A DNA stretch of 5,659 nucleotides from NCBI GenBank assembly GCA_001751225.1, contig MAXT01000061.1:1-5659 (forward strand), written 5' to 3'. The notes below the pieces were generated by a model. That model did not search any database. It was not told the DNA's origin and saw nothing but the letters and a program-made list of their open reading frames with translations. The DNA is from Desulfuromonadales bacterium C00003107 (lineage in GTDB: Bacteria > Desulfobacterota > Desulfuromonadia > Desulfuromonadales > Syntrophotaleaceae). A program made the translations under genes and the position numbers. Below, one piece after another: positions 1 to 5,462 of the stretch. How positions within the stretch are numbered: the stretch's first letter is position 1; each line of letters starts with the position of its first letter.

Positions 1-831
1 GGTATGGGCAAGTCGGGTCTTATCTGTCAGAAGATTTCATCGACCATGGCTTCTACCGGCACGCCGGCTTTTTTTCTGCATCCTGCTGAGGGGATTCACG
101 GAGACCTCGGCATGCTGATGAAGGGTGATGTGGTTATCGCCGTTTCAAACTCGGGCGAGACCGATGAGATCGTCCGGATTCTGCCGATCATTAAGCGAAT
201 GGGATTACCGTTGGTGGCCATGACCGGCAACCCTCGCAGCGCCCTGCGCCGTGCAGGTAATGTTTTTCTTGATATCTCTATTAAGGAGGAGGCTTGCCCT
301 TTGGGGTTGGCTCCCACAGCCAGCACTACGGCTACTCTTGGCATGGGCGATGCCCTGGCTGTCGCTTTGCTTGTCCGCCGGGGATTTAAAGAAGAGGATT
401 TTGCCCTGTTTCATCCAGGGGGCACTCTTGGCCGCAAATTGCTATTGAAAGTCGAGGAACTCATGCATTGTGGCAGTGCGATGCCCATGTGTCATGAATC
501 GACTCCTCTTAAAGAAGCACTCTTTGAAATTACCAGCAAAAAACTTGGGATTACCGGTGTGCTAAATGATGAAGGTCAATTGGGGGGAGTCTTCACCGAT
601 GGTGACCTTCGACGATGTATGGCGCAGGGTTTTGAAGTGCTTGAGCGGCCGATTGGAGAGGTTATGGCACGCAATCCCAAGCGCATCCTAAACTCTGCGT
701 TGGCCGCCGAGGCGGTACAAATTATGGAATCTCATACGATTACCTCCCTGTTCGTTTTTGATAGCGAAAAGGGCCGGGTGCCAGTAGGTATTATTCATTT
801 ACACGATCTTTTAAAAGCCGGAGTAGTTTGA
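1..831 (+). CDS. kdsD: Arabinose-5-phosphate isomerase KdsD, 5'-truncated
   Basis: Interconverts D-ribulose 5-phosphate and D-arabinose 5-phosphate in the cytoplasm, the first committed step towards the LPS sugar Kdo. The window enters the gene in frame, so the start is missing; an internal ATG at 4 lies inside the conserved GMGKSG loop and is not the start. The visible 276 residues hold most of the SIS sugar-isomerase domain (SNSGE at 49-53, LGLAPT at 101-106, HPGGTLGR at 138-145), then two CBS domains (about 150-276) ending HLHDLLKAGVV, very like E. coli KdsD. Visible K4, E56, E97 and H138 line up, with a constant offset of 55, with the residues I recall as catalytic in the E. coli enzyme (K59, E111, E152, H193), so about 55 residues are missing. 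The stop TGA overlaps the kdsC ATG (TGATG), indicating translational coupling. The CBS pair and the kdsC neighbour favour KdsD over a generic SIS protein. Confidence 0.95.
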   Translation, partial: GMGKSGLICQKISSTMASTGTPAFFLHPAEGIHGDLGMLMKGDVVIAVSNSGETDEIVRILPIIKRMGLPLVAMTGNPRSALRRAGNVFLDISIKEEACPLGLAPTASTTATLGMGDALAVALLVRRGFKEEDFALFHPGGTLGRKLLLKVEELMHCGSAMPMCHESTPLKEALFEITSKKLGITGVLNDEGQLGGVFTDGDLRRCMAQGFEVLERPIGEVMARNPKRILNSALAAEAVQIMESHTITSLFVFDSEKGRVPVGIIHLHDLLKAGVV

Positions 832-1358
832 TGCAAGAACGTTTGAGCAAAATTCGTTTGTTGCTGCTGGATGTTGATGGAGTTCTCACCGATGGACGCA
901 TTACTTACGATGCCAATGGGGTCGAGAGCAAGTCCTTTGATGTTAAGGATGGTCATGGTCTCAAAATGTTGCAGCGGGCCGGAATCAAGGTTGGCATCAT
1001 CACTGGGCGCAAATCGGAGATTGTAGCTTTACGCGCTCGGGAGTTAGGAATTGAAATTCTGCATCAGGGGGCTAAGCAGAAGCTGCCCCCCTATGAAACC
1101 GTTCTGCAGGAGCATGGTTTTGAAGACCGGGAAGTCGCCTATGTTGGAGACGATTTAGTGGATCTACCTATTTTAAAGCGAGTAGGTTTTGCGGTTACGG
1201 TGGCTGATGGTGTTGAGGAGCTAAGGGGGCGGGTTGACTATGTTACCCGTAGGCCTGGGGGGCGTGGTGCCGTCAGGGAAGTTTGTGATCTGTTGTTGAA
1301 AGAAACTGGTTGCTGGGGCGAAGTCACTGGGCGATACTTTGACGATAACAGGGATTGA
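831..1358 (+). CDS. kdsC: 3-deoxy-D-manno-octulosonate 8-phosphate phosphatase KdsC
   Basis: Removes the phosphate from Kdo-8-phosphate to release Kdo for LPS inner-core synthesis; cytoplasmic, and in known members a Mg-dependent HAD-family tetramer. The 175-residue length is typical of this capless subfamily. HAD motifs are complete: DVDGVLTDG at 14-22 with nucleophile D14 and acid/base D16, motif II threonine T58 in ITGR, motif III lysine K84, and motif IV GDDLVDLP at 106-113 with D107/D108/D111. The C-terminal GGRGAVRE (143-150) is the conserved KdsC tail that reaches a neighbouring active site. The ATG at 831 is preferred over the in-frame TTG at 828 because it forms the TGATG overlap with kdsD and lies 7 bases after GGAG (820-823). 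Between kdsD and the lpt genes this is clearly the Kdo enzyme and not another HAD phosphatase. A short extra tail (about 160-175) follows the conserved core. Confidence 0.95.
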   Translation: MQERLSKIRLLLLDVDGVLTDGRITYDANGVESKSFDVKDGHGLKMLQRAGIKVGIITGRKSEIVALRARELGIEILHQGAKQKLPPYETVLQEHGFEDREVAYVGDDLVDLPILKRVGFAVTVADGVEELRGRVDYVTRRPGGRGAVREVCDLLLKETGCWGEVTGRYFDDNRD

Positions 1359-1394
1359 TGGCGTCAAATCTCGTGCCAACTTAATGGATTCGTC

Positions 1395-1423
1395 TTTACA
1401 GGTATGGGGCTTGATGCTATACT
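1395..1423 (+). promoter_or_regulatory. Candidate sigma-70 promoter, extended -10, for lptC-lptA-lptB
   Basis: TTTACA at 1395-1400 (5 of 6 to TTGACA), a 17-base spacer and TATACT at 1418-1423 (5 of 6 to TATAAT), preceded by TG at 1415-1416 as an extended -10. It is the only convincing housekeeping promoter I found. It lies in the 75-base gap between the Kdo-synthesis pair and the LPS-transport genes, where a separate promoter makes sense. The predicted start of transcription is the A at about 1430, preceded by C, only 4 bases before the lptC ATG at 1434. E. coli also has an internal promoter feeding its lpt genes, but the one I recall there is sigma-E dependent; this one looks like the housekeeping type. 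Confidence 0.6.
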
Positions 1424-1433
1424 GACAGCAACT

Positions 1434-1997
1434 ATGAAAAGCAAGATAACTATCCGAAATATTTTATTATTTTCCATAATTATGCTGGTTGGTACGGTGT
1501 CTTTCGTATTGTGGCGAAATTTTAAAATAGCCACTCCAGAACAGTTGATTGAGATGCTTCCAGATAATGTCGACATTGCCTTAGACAATATCGATTATAC
1601 AGAAACCCGAGGAGATCGGCGTTTCTGGAGGTTGCAGGCCGATTCTGTGGCTCACGAGGCACAACGTCAGGAAGCCCACCTTGAAAATGTTCATATGACA
1701 TTATATGACCAAGGAGAGTTCGGCGATATTCAGCTGACCGCTCAGCGGGGTAAGTGGTTTTCAGAAACCGGTAATGTGGAACTCAACGGCGATGTGGTGG
1801 TAAAGAGCGGTCAAGGTCAGGCGCTGTATTGCCAGCAATTATCCTATGACAACAAGGCCGAATTGATAACTAGCGAGTCGCAGGTTCGATTGGTTGCCAA
1901 GGATATGGTAACAAAAGGTCTAGGGTTGCAGGTTTCTTTGCCACAGCAACGCATGACGATCTTGGGCCAGGTGCATACCACATTGAGCAACTGGTAA
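1434..1997 (+). CDS. lptC: LPS export system protein LptC
   Basis: Bitopic inner-membrane protein that takes LPS from the LptBFG transporter and passes it to LptA in the periplasm. From the ATG at 1434 the product has 187 residues: a short basic N-terminus (MKSK), one membrane segment (about 9-27) and a periplasmic beta-jellyroll domain (about 40-187) with the usual alternating strands (for example TLYDQGEFGDIQLTAQRGKW near 79-98). Length and layout match the YrbK/LptC family; sequence is weakly conserved in this family, so position between kdsC and lptA carries much of the call. An in-frame ATG at 1404 would add ten residues, but it lies inside the candidate promoter spacer and puts extra residues before the membrane anchor. 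Neither start has a Shine-Dalgarno at a usable distance, which is odd. The first 60 or so bases are AT-rich. The stop TAA lies within the lptA Shine-Dalgarno. Confidence 0.9.
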   Translation: MKSKITIRNILLFSIIMLVGTVSFVLWRNFKIATPEQLIEMLPDNVDIALDNIDYTETRGDRRFWRLQADSVAHEAQRQEAHLENVHMTLYDQGEFGDIQLTAQRGKWFSETGNVELNGDVVVKSGQGQALYCQQLSYDNKAELITSESQVRLVAKDMVTKGLGLQVSLPQQRMTILGQVHTTLSNW

Positions 1998-2002
1998 AGG
2001 AG
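1996..2002 (+). promoter_or_regulatory. lptA Shine-Dalgarno overlapping the lptC stop
   Basis: AAAGGAG overlaps the last two bases of the lptC TAA and lies 4 bases before the lptA ATG at 2007. A second in-frame ATG at 2016 would be 13 bases away, so 2007 is chosen. The arrangement suggests that ribosomes finishing lptC are passed directly to lptA. Confidence 0.75.
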
Positions 2003-2006
2003 TTGA

Positions 2007-2522
2007 ATGAAAGACATGTCGGTTTGCCGGATCAGCGTCCTTCTGTTGTTGCTATTGCTCACTCTTTTCGTTGGCGGCCGTGGCTCGATTGCCTTCGCCG
2101 GACAGGAGGGGGGCGGTTCAGAGGCCATTGAGATTACGTCCCGTCGTCTCGAGGCCGACCAGGCGGCCGGTACGGTTCGTTTTATCGGCGATGTTGTGGC
2201 CGTACAGGGTGATACAACAATTCGTGCAGAGGAACTGATATTATATCAGGCCAGCGAAGGTCAGCGTATTGACCGTATTGAAGCGTTTCGGCAGGTACGT
2301 ATTGAACAGGGCGAGCGTGTAGCGACTGGCCAAAAAGCCGTACTTAATAAGGCGCTCGGCCAGGTTGTTTTAACCGGTTCGCCTAAAGTTCGGCAAGGCG
2401 CTGATTTTGTGGAAGGCGATGAAATTGTCTTCTTTCTCGACTCGGAACGTAGTATCGTACGAAGTAAGGGGAGTGAGCGGGTTAAAGCCGTTTTTCACCC
2501 AAGGGAAAGGACCTCAGAATGA
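2007..2522 (+). CDS. lptA: Periplasmic LPS transport bridge protein LptA
   Basis: Soluble periplasmic protein that links LptC to the outer-membrane LptD and forms the hydrophobic slide for LPS across the periplasm. The 171-residue precursor has a Sec signal peptide: short N-region (MKDMSVCR), a leucine-rich core at 11-21 and a probable signal peptidase I site after AFA (29-31). The remainder is one OstA-like beta-jellyroll (about 41-163) with family features: [20 protein letters not shown] near 42-61, the central [10 protein letters not shown] (106-115), and a C-terminal [20 protein letters not shown] (142-161) followed by VFHP. Position between lptC and lptB confirms the call. Its stop overlaps the lptB start as ATGA, so the transporter ATPase is translationally coupled to it. 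Nothing is missing; no lipobox is present, so it should be a free periplasmic protein. Confidence 0.93.
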   Translation: MKDMSVCRISVLLLLLLLTLFVGGRGSIAFAGQEGGGSEAIEITSRRLEADQAAGTVRFIGDVVAVQGDTTIRAEELILYQASEGQRIDRIEAFRQVRIEQGERVATGQKAVLNKALGQVVLTGSPKVRQGADFVEGDEIVFFLDSERSIVRSKGSERVKAVFHPRERTSE

Positions 2523-3244
2523 CTCAACGCCTTGTTGCCCAAGGTCTGCATAAAGCCTATGATGGGCGGCAGGTAGTGAGCGGAGTTGATTTGGAGGTGG
2601 CTTCTGGCGAGGTTGTTGGTCTATTGGGTCCCAACGGGGCTGGAAAAACAACATCTTTTTACATGGTTGTTGGTTTGGTCCGCCCGGATAAGGGCCAGAT
2701 TTTTCTAAACGATAAAGAATTGACCGACATGCCTATGTATCAGCGGGCAAGAGTCGGTATAGCTTATCTGGCGCAGGAAACATCCGTCTTTCGTAAAATG
2801 ACAGTTGAGGAAAACCTCCTCGCCATTTTGGAGACCTTAGATATCCCCTCTGCGGTTCAACGTCAGCGTATGGTTGAGCTTTTGGAAGACTTTAGATTGG
2901 AACATGTCGCTAAATCTCCCGGTTATGCTCTGTCAGGAGGAGAACGGCGACGTCTTGAAATAGCTCGGGCACTTGTGGTCAATCCGGCTTTCATTTTGCT
3001 GGATGAACCCTTTGCCGGTATTGACCCGATTGCGGTTATTGACATTCAGAATATTATCGCGAAGTTACGTCAGCGCGGTATTGGCATTCTGGTTTCTGAC
3101 CACAATGTGCGTGAAACTCTTGGTGTCTGTGACAGGGCCTATATTCTGAATGCTGGAGAGATTCTGACCTGCGGCCTGCCGAATGAAATTGCTGCTTGCC
3201 CGAATGTGCGTTCTATTTATCTGGGAGATAAATTTAAGCTCTAG
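2519..3244 (+). CDS. lptB: LPS export ABC transporter ATPase LptB
   Basis: Cytoplasmic ATPase that dimerises under the LptF/LptG membrane pair and powers extraction of LPS from the inner membrane. All ABC signatures are intact in its 241 residues: Walker A GPNGAGKT (37-44), Q-loop Q86, signature LSGGERRR (138-145), Walker B ILLDEP (159-164) with catalytic E163, and switch histidine H195. The length and the numbers of K43, E163 and H195 fit E. coli LptB, and F90 followed by RKM matches the groove that contacts the LptF/G coupling helices. This separates it from the related LivF/LivG amino-acid ATPases. The start is an ATGA overlap with lptA, preceded by AAAGGA (2506-2511) at 7 bases. LptF and LptG are not in this window, as in E. 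coli, where they lie elsewhere. The gap to rpoN is 58 bases and shows no convincing terminator. Confidence 0.96.
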   Translation: MTQRLVAQGLHKAYDGRQVVSGVDLEVASGEVVGLLGPNGAGKTTSFYMVVGLVRPDKGQIFLNDKELTDMPMYQRARVGIAYLAQETSVFRKMTVEENLLAILETLDIPSAVQRQRMVELLEDFRLEHVAKSPGYALSGGERRRLEIARALVVNPAFILLDEPFAGIDPIAVIDIQNIIAKLRQRGIGILVSDHNVRETLGVCDRAYILNAGEILTCGLPNEIAACPNVRSIYLGDKFKL

Positions 3245-3293
3245 CCGTTAAGCGGTTCTTCCTTGTTAGCGTAAAGTATATGGGCATTGTCCC

Positions 3294-3298
3294 GGGAG
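3294..3298 (+). promoter_or_regulatory. rpoN Shine-Dalgarno
   Basis: GGGAG lies 4 bases before the rpoN ATG at 3303 and sets that start; the frame is closed upstream by a TAG at 3267-3269. It is part of an 8-bp palindrome (TCCCGGGA, 3290-3297). Confidence 0.6.
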
Positions 3299-3302
3299 TA
3301 TC

Positions 3303-4751
3303 ATGGCCTTAGAAATCCGCCAACAACTGAAATTGACTCAGCAACTGGTCATGACTCCGCAGCTGCAGCAGGCCATCAAGCTGTTGCAGTTGTCCCGTAT
3401 GGAGTTGGAAATCGTTGTCCGCCAGGAATTGGAAGAGAATCCGATTCTGGAAGAGGGGGTCGATACTCTTGAGGAGAAGGAAGAGCAGGACGAAGAAAAA
3501 GAGTCTGAACAAAGTGAAGCGGCCAGCGAGGAAGTGCAGGAACTGAAGGAGAATCCGGAAGAATTTAACGATGTTGATTGGCAAACCTATTTAGAAGGAA
3601 ATCATCTCAGTGGCACTTCTTCTGAAATGTACGAAGGAGACGATGATCGGCCCAGCTACGAAAACTTGCTGACCAAAAAGAGCTCCCTTGGCGATCATCT
3701 GCTGTGGCAGCTTAATCTCAGTCGAATCGCTGATGATGATCGACTCGCAGCGGCTGAGGTCATTGGTAATATTGATGAAAACGGGTATCTTCAGGCCTCT
3801 GTAGAAGAGATTGTCAGTTGTTCCGGACTGGCGATGCCTGTTGTAGAACGGGCTCTAAGTCTGGTACAGGATTTTGACCCGCCGGGTGTAGGCAGCCATA
3901 CATTGCAGGACTGTCTGCTGAAGCAGGTTAAACAGTTAGATATGGAAGGCAGTCTGGTGGAGCGGATTCTCCAGCATCATATGGCCGAGTTGGAGACACG
4001 CAAATACCCGGCTATCGCCAAAGCTTTGGAAGAGAGCCTCGACGACGTTCTCGGTGCAGCCCGTATTATTTCTGGACTTGATCCGCGACCCGGTCGCGCC
4101 TACAGTCAGGAGGACATTCATTACATCACGCCTGATATCTTCGTTTATAAGATCAGCGAAGAGTATGTGGTCGTTTTGAACGACGAGGGCCTGCCTAATT
4201 TGCGCATTAACTCCTTTTATCGCAATGCCCTTACAGGAAGCGCCAATGTCGACAAAAAAGCGGGCGAATATATCCAGGAGAAGTTACGGGGAGCGATGTG
4301 GCTGATTAAAAGCATCCATCAGCGCCAGCGGACCATCTACCGGGTAACCAAAAGTATTGTCAAGTTTCAGAAAGAATTCTTTGACAAGGGCATAGAACAT
4401 CTCAAACCGTTGGTGCTGCGCGACGTCGCCGAGGACATTGAGATGCATGAATCAACAGTCAGTCGGGTCACCACCAATAAATATGTGCAGACGCCGCGAG
4501 GCCTGTTCGAACTTAAATATTTTTTCAATAGTGGCATTAACACAACAGTGGGAGCTTCCATCGCTTCGGAAAGTGTTAAAAGTAAGATTAAGGAAATCGT
4601 CGCTAGCGAAAATATCAAAAAACCCTTTTCGGACCAGAAGATTGTCGATATGCTGCGTCAGCAGGGTATCGATATCGCCCGGCGTACCGTTACCAAATAC
4701 CGGGAGATGTTGGGGATAAGGTCATCCACGGAGCGAAAGCGTTTTTTCTGA
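3303..4751 (+). CDS. rpoN: RNA polymerase sigma-54 factor RpoN
   Basis: Alternative sigma factor that directs RNA polymerase to -24/-12 promoters and needs an AAA+ enhancer-binding protein to start transcription. The 482-residue protein is full length. Region I (1-50) is the glutamine- and leucine-rich activator-interacting segment, ending in ELEENPILEE. Region II (about 51-115) is a strongly acidic linker rich in Glu and Asp. The core-binding domain covers roughly 118-310, with NIDENGYL (156-163) and FDPPGVGS (191-198). The helix-turn-helix that reads -12 lies near 370-392 (HESTVSRVT), and the RpoN box ARRTVTKYRE at 459-468 reads -24. All parts look intact. The position between lptB and hpf matches the widespread proteobacterial order. 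I found no good -24/-12 promoter in front of it, so autoregulation is not supported by this window. Confidence 0.98.
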   Translation: MALEIRQQLKLTQQLVMTPQLQQAIKLLQLSRMELEIVVRQELEENPILEEGVDTLEEKEEQDEEKESEQSEAASEEVQELKENPEEFNDVDWQTYLEGNHLSGTSSEMYEGDDDRPSYENLLTKKSSLGDHLLWQLNLSRIADDDRLAAAEVIGNIDENGYLQASVEEIVSCSGLAMPVVERALSLVQDFDPPGVGSHTLQDCLLKQVKQLDMEGSLVERILQHHMAELETRKYPAIAKALEESLDDVLGAARIISGLDPRPGRAYSQEDIHYITPDIFVYKISEEYVVVLNDEGLPNLRINSFYRNALTGSANVDKKAGEYIQEKLRGAMWLIKSIHQRQRTIYRVTKSIVKFQKEFFDKGIEHLKPLVLRDVAEDIEMHESTVSRVTTNKYVQTPRGLFELKYFFNSGINTTVGASIASESVKSKIKEIVASENIKKPFSDQKIVDMLRQQGIDIARRTVTKYREMLGIRSSTERKRFF

Positions 4752-4758
4752 AAGGAGG
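4751..4758 (+). promoter_or_regulatory. Strong Shine-Dalgarno with no start codon at usable distance
   Basis: AAAGGAGG, a near-full match to the 16S rRNA tail, begins on the last base of the rpoN TGA. No ATG, GTG or TTG follows within 5-12 bases. The nearest candidates are TTG at 4775 (16 bases away, in frame with hpf) and ATG at 4791. hpf has its own site at 4832-4836, so the role of this one is unexplained. Confidence 0.5.
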
Positions 4759-4790
4759 CAGGGCCAAAGACAGGTTGATATATCAGGTCA

Positions 4791-4847
4791 ATGGCGAGGC
4801 TGTTTCAGACATCAACAAGCTACAATCCCCTGGAGGTACATTTATGA
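4791..4847 (+). CDS. Possible 18-codon leader ORF overlapping the hpf start
   Basis: Starting at ATG 4791, this frame encodes MARLFQTSTSYNPLEVHL and stops at TGA 4845-4847, which overlaps the hpf ATG (4844-4846) as ATGA. No known function or family is recognisable. There is no good Shine-Dalgarno directly before it (only AGGT at 4785-4788); the strong AAAGGAGG at 4751-4758 is 32 bases upstream. It may be a leader whose translation feeds or meters hpf, or a chance ORF. The ATGA overlap and the unexplained upstream site are the only reasons to list it. Confidence 0.2.
   Translation: MARLFQTSTSYNPLEVHL
4832..4836 (+). promoter_or_regulatory. hpf Shine-Dalgarno that sets its start
   Basis: GGAGG lies 7 bases before ATG 4844, the ideal distance. 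It rules against the longer reading frame that opens at TTG 4775, whose extra 23 residues do not resemble the family. Confidence 0.85.
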
Positions 4848-5392
4848 AAATTGCCGTAACGTTCAGACACATGGAAACCAGTGATGCCGTGCGTAACTAC
4901 CTCGAGGAAAAACTTTCCCGCGTCAAAAAGTATATTGACGAGCCGATCGATGCGCAGGCAGTGCTCTCTGTAGCAAAGAAAATTCGACACAGCGCGGAAA
5001 TTACTCTGGTGGCCAAAGGAATCACGATTAAAGGCTCTGAACATACTAACGATATGTATGCGGCTATCGATGGGACAGTTGATAAAATAGAGCGTCAGCT
5101 CAAGCGATATAAAGAAAAGCTTAAAGATCATAAACCGACCAGTGGGCGTGAACGGCGTGTGGCCAAGACTGTCTATGCGGCGGAAAGTATCGATGAGGGC
5201 ATTGGCCAGCCGAGTATCATACGCAGCAACAGTTTTTCGGTGAAACCGATGGCAGTTGAAGAAGCGGTGATGCAGATGGACCTTTTGCACAAGGAATTCC
5301 TTGTTTTTACTGATTCCACCACCGAGGAAATCAGTGTTGTTTACCGGCGGTCGGATGGGAACTACGGTTTAATCGTGCCGGAAGCTCAATAG
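4844..5392 (+). CDS. hpf: Long-form ribosome hibernation promoting factor HPF
   Basis: Binds the 30S subunit in the mRNA/tRNA channel and, in the long form, pairs two 70S ribosomes into inactive 100S dimers during slow growth or starvation. The 182-residue protein begins MKIAVTFRHMETSDAVRNYL, as expected for the family. Residues 1-97 are the S30AE/RaiA-type ribosome-binding domain, with a basic helix (KIERQLKRYKEKLKDHK, 81-97). A linker (about 98-124) leads to the C-terminal dimerisation domain (about 125-180: SVKPMAVEEAVMQMDLLHKE, then FLVF and VVYRRSDGNYGLIVPE). E. coli HPF in the same gene position has only the first domain (95 residues) and needs RMF to dimerise ribosomes; this one should not. 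The start at 4844 is set by GGAGG at 4832-4836. The neighbours rpoN and ptsN are the usual ones. Its stop lies in a 14-bp palindrome. Confidence 0.95.
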   Translation: MKIAVTFRHMETSDAVRNYLEEKLSRVKKYIDEPIDAQAVLSVAKKIRHSAEITLVAKGITIKGSEHTNDMYAAIDGTVDKIERQLKRYKEKLKDHKPTSGRERRVAKTVYAAESIDEGIGQPSIIRSNSFSVKPMAVEEAVMQMDLLHKEFLVFTDSTTEEISVVYRRSDGNYGLIVPEAQ

Positions 5393-5401
5393 CTAGCTAT
5401 T
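5388..5401 (+). repeat. 14-bp perfect palindrome at the hpf stop
   Basis: AATAGCTAGCTATT is its own reverse complement and includes the hpf stop TAG (5390-5392). With no loop it is a poor RNA hairpin and is not followed by a T-run, so it does not look like a terminator. It could be a binding site for a dimeric protein, or chance. Confidence 0.5.
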
Positions 5402-5415
5402 TGTAATATATTAGA

Positions 5416-5450
5416 GGGAGGATTCCGACTGCAGAGTAGTGTGTCGGGAT
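5416..5450 (+). promoter_or_regulatory. ptsN Shine-Dalgarno separated from the start by a hairpin
   Basis: GGGAGG at 5416-5421 is a strong ribosome site, but it lies 41 bases before the ptsN ATG at 5463. The bases between hold an 8-bp stem: 5422-5429 (ATTCCGAC) pairs with 5443-5450 (GTCGGGAT), with one G-U pair, around a 13-base loop. Folding would leave 12 unpaired bases between the stem and the ATG, bringing the site close to usable range. The pairing is visible; the role is inferred. Confidence 0.4.
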
Positions 5451-5462
5451 AAAATACCAAGA

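Noticed and set aside
339..353. TGGCATG-GGCG-ATGC resembles a sigma-54 -24/-12 promoter with correct GG-to-GC spacing
   Set aside because: It lies in the middle of kdsD, where the bases encode the conserved GMGDAL motif, and no gene starts downstream of it. The -12 half matches only partly.
665..671. Perfect TGGCACG -24 element
   Set aside because: No TTGC-like -12 element at the required distance; inside kdsD coding sequence.
1404..1433. Earlier lptC start at ATG 1404
   Set aside because: It lies inside the spacer of the candidate promoter, has no Shine-Dalgarno at workable distance, and puts ten extra residues ahead of the usual short basic N-terminus before the membrane anchor.
3245..3302. 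Possible terminator or promoter between lptB and rpoN
   Set aside because: Only 3-bp stems, no T-run, and no -35/-10 pair with acceptable spacing.
4438..4719. 93-codon + strand frame inside rpoN
   Set aside because: Overlaps the conserved sigma-54 DNA-binding region in another frame; no recognisable domain.
4775..4795. TGATATATCA palindrome and a bulged stem in the rpoN-hpf gap
   Set aside because: The palindrome is short, AT-rich and has no loop, and the stem needs an 8-base bulge; not convincing by eye.
4775..4843. Extended hpf start at TTG 4775 adding 23 residues
   Set aside because: The extension does not resemble the HPF family, the nearest upstream ribosome site is 16 bases away, and ATG 4844 has an ideal GGAGG.
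4820..5290. 156-codon open frame on the minus strand
   Set aside because: Fully antisense to hpf, with no recognisable protein features and no ribosome site noted; a by-product of hpf codon use. The same holds for the other minus-strand frames over kdsD, lptA and rpoN.
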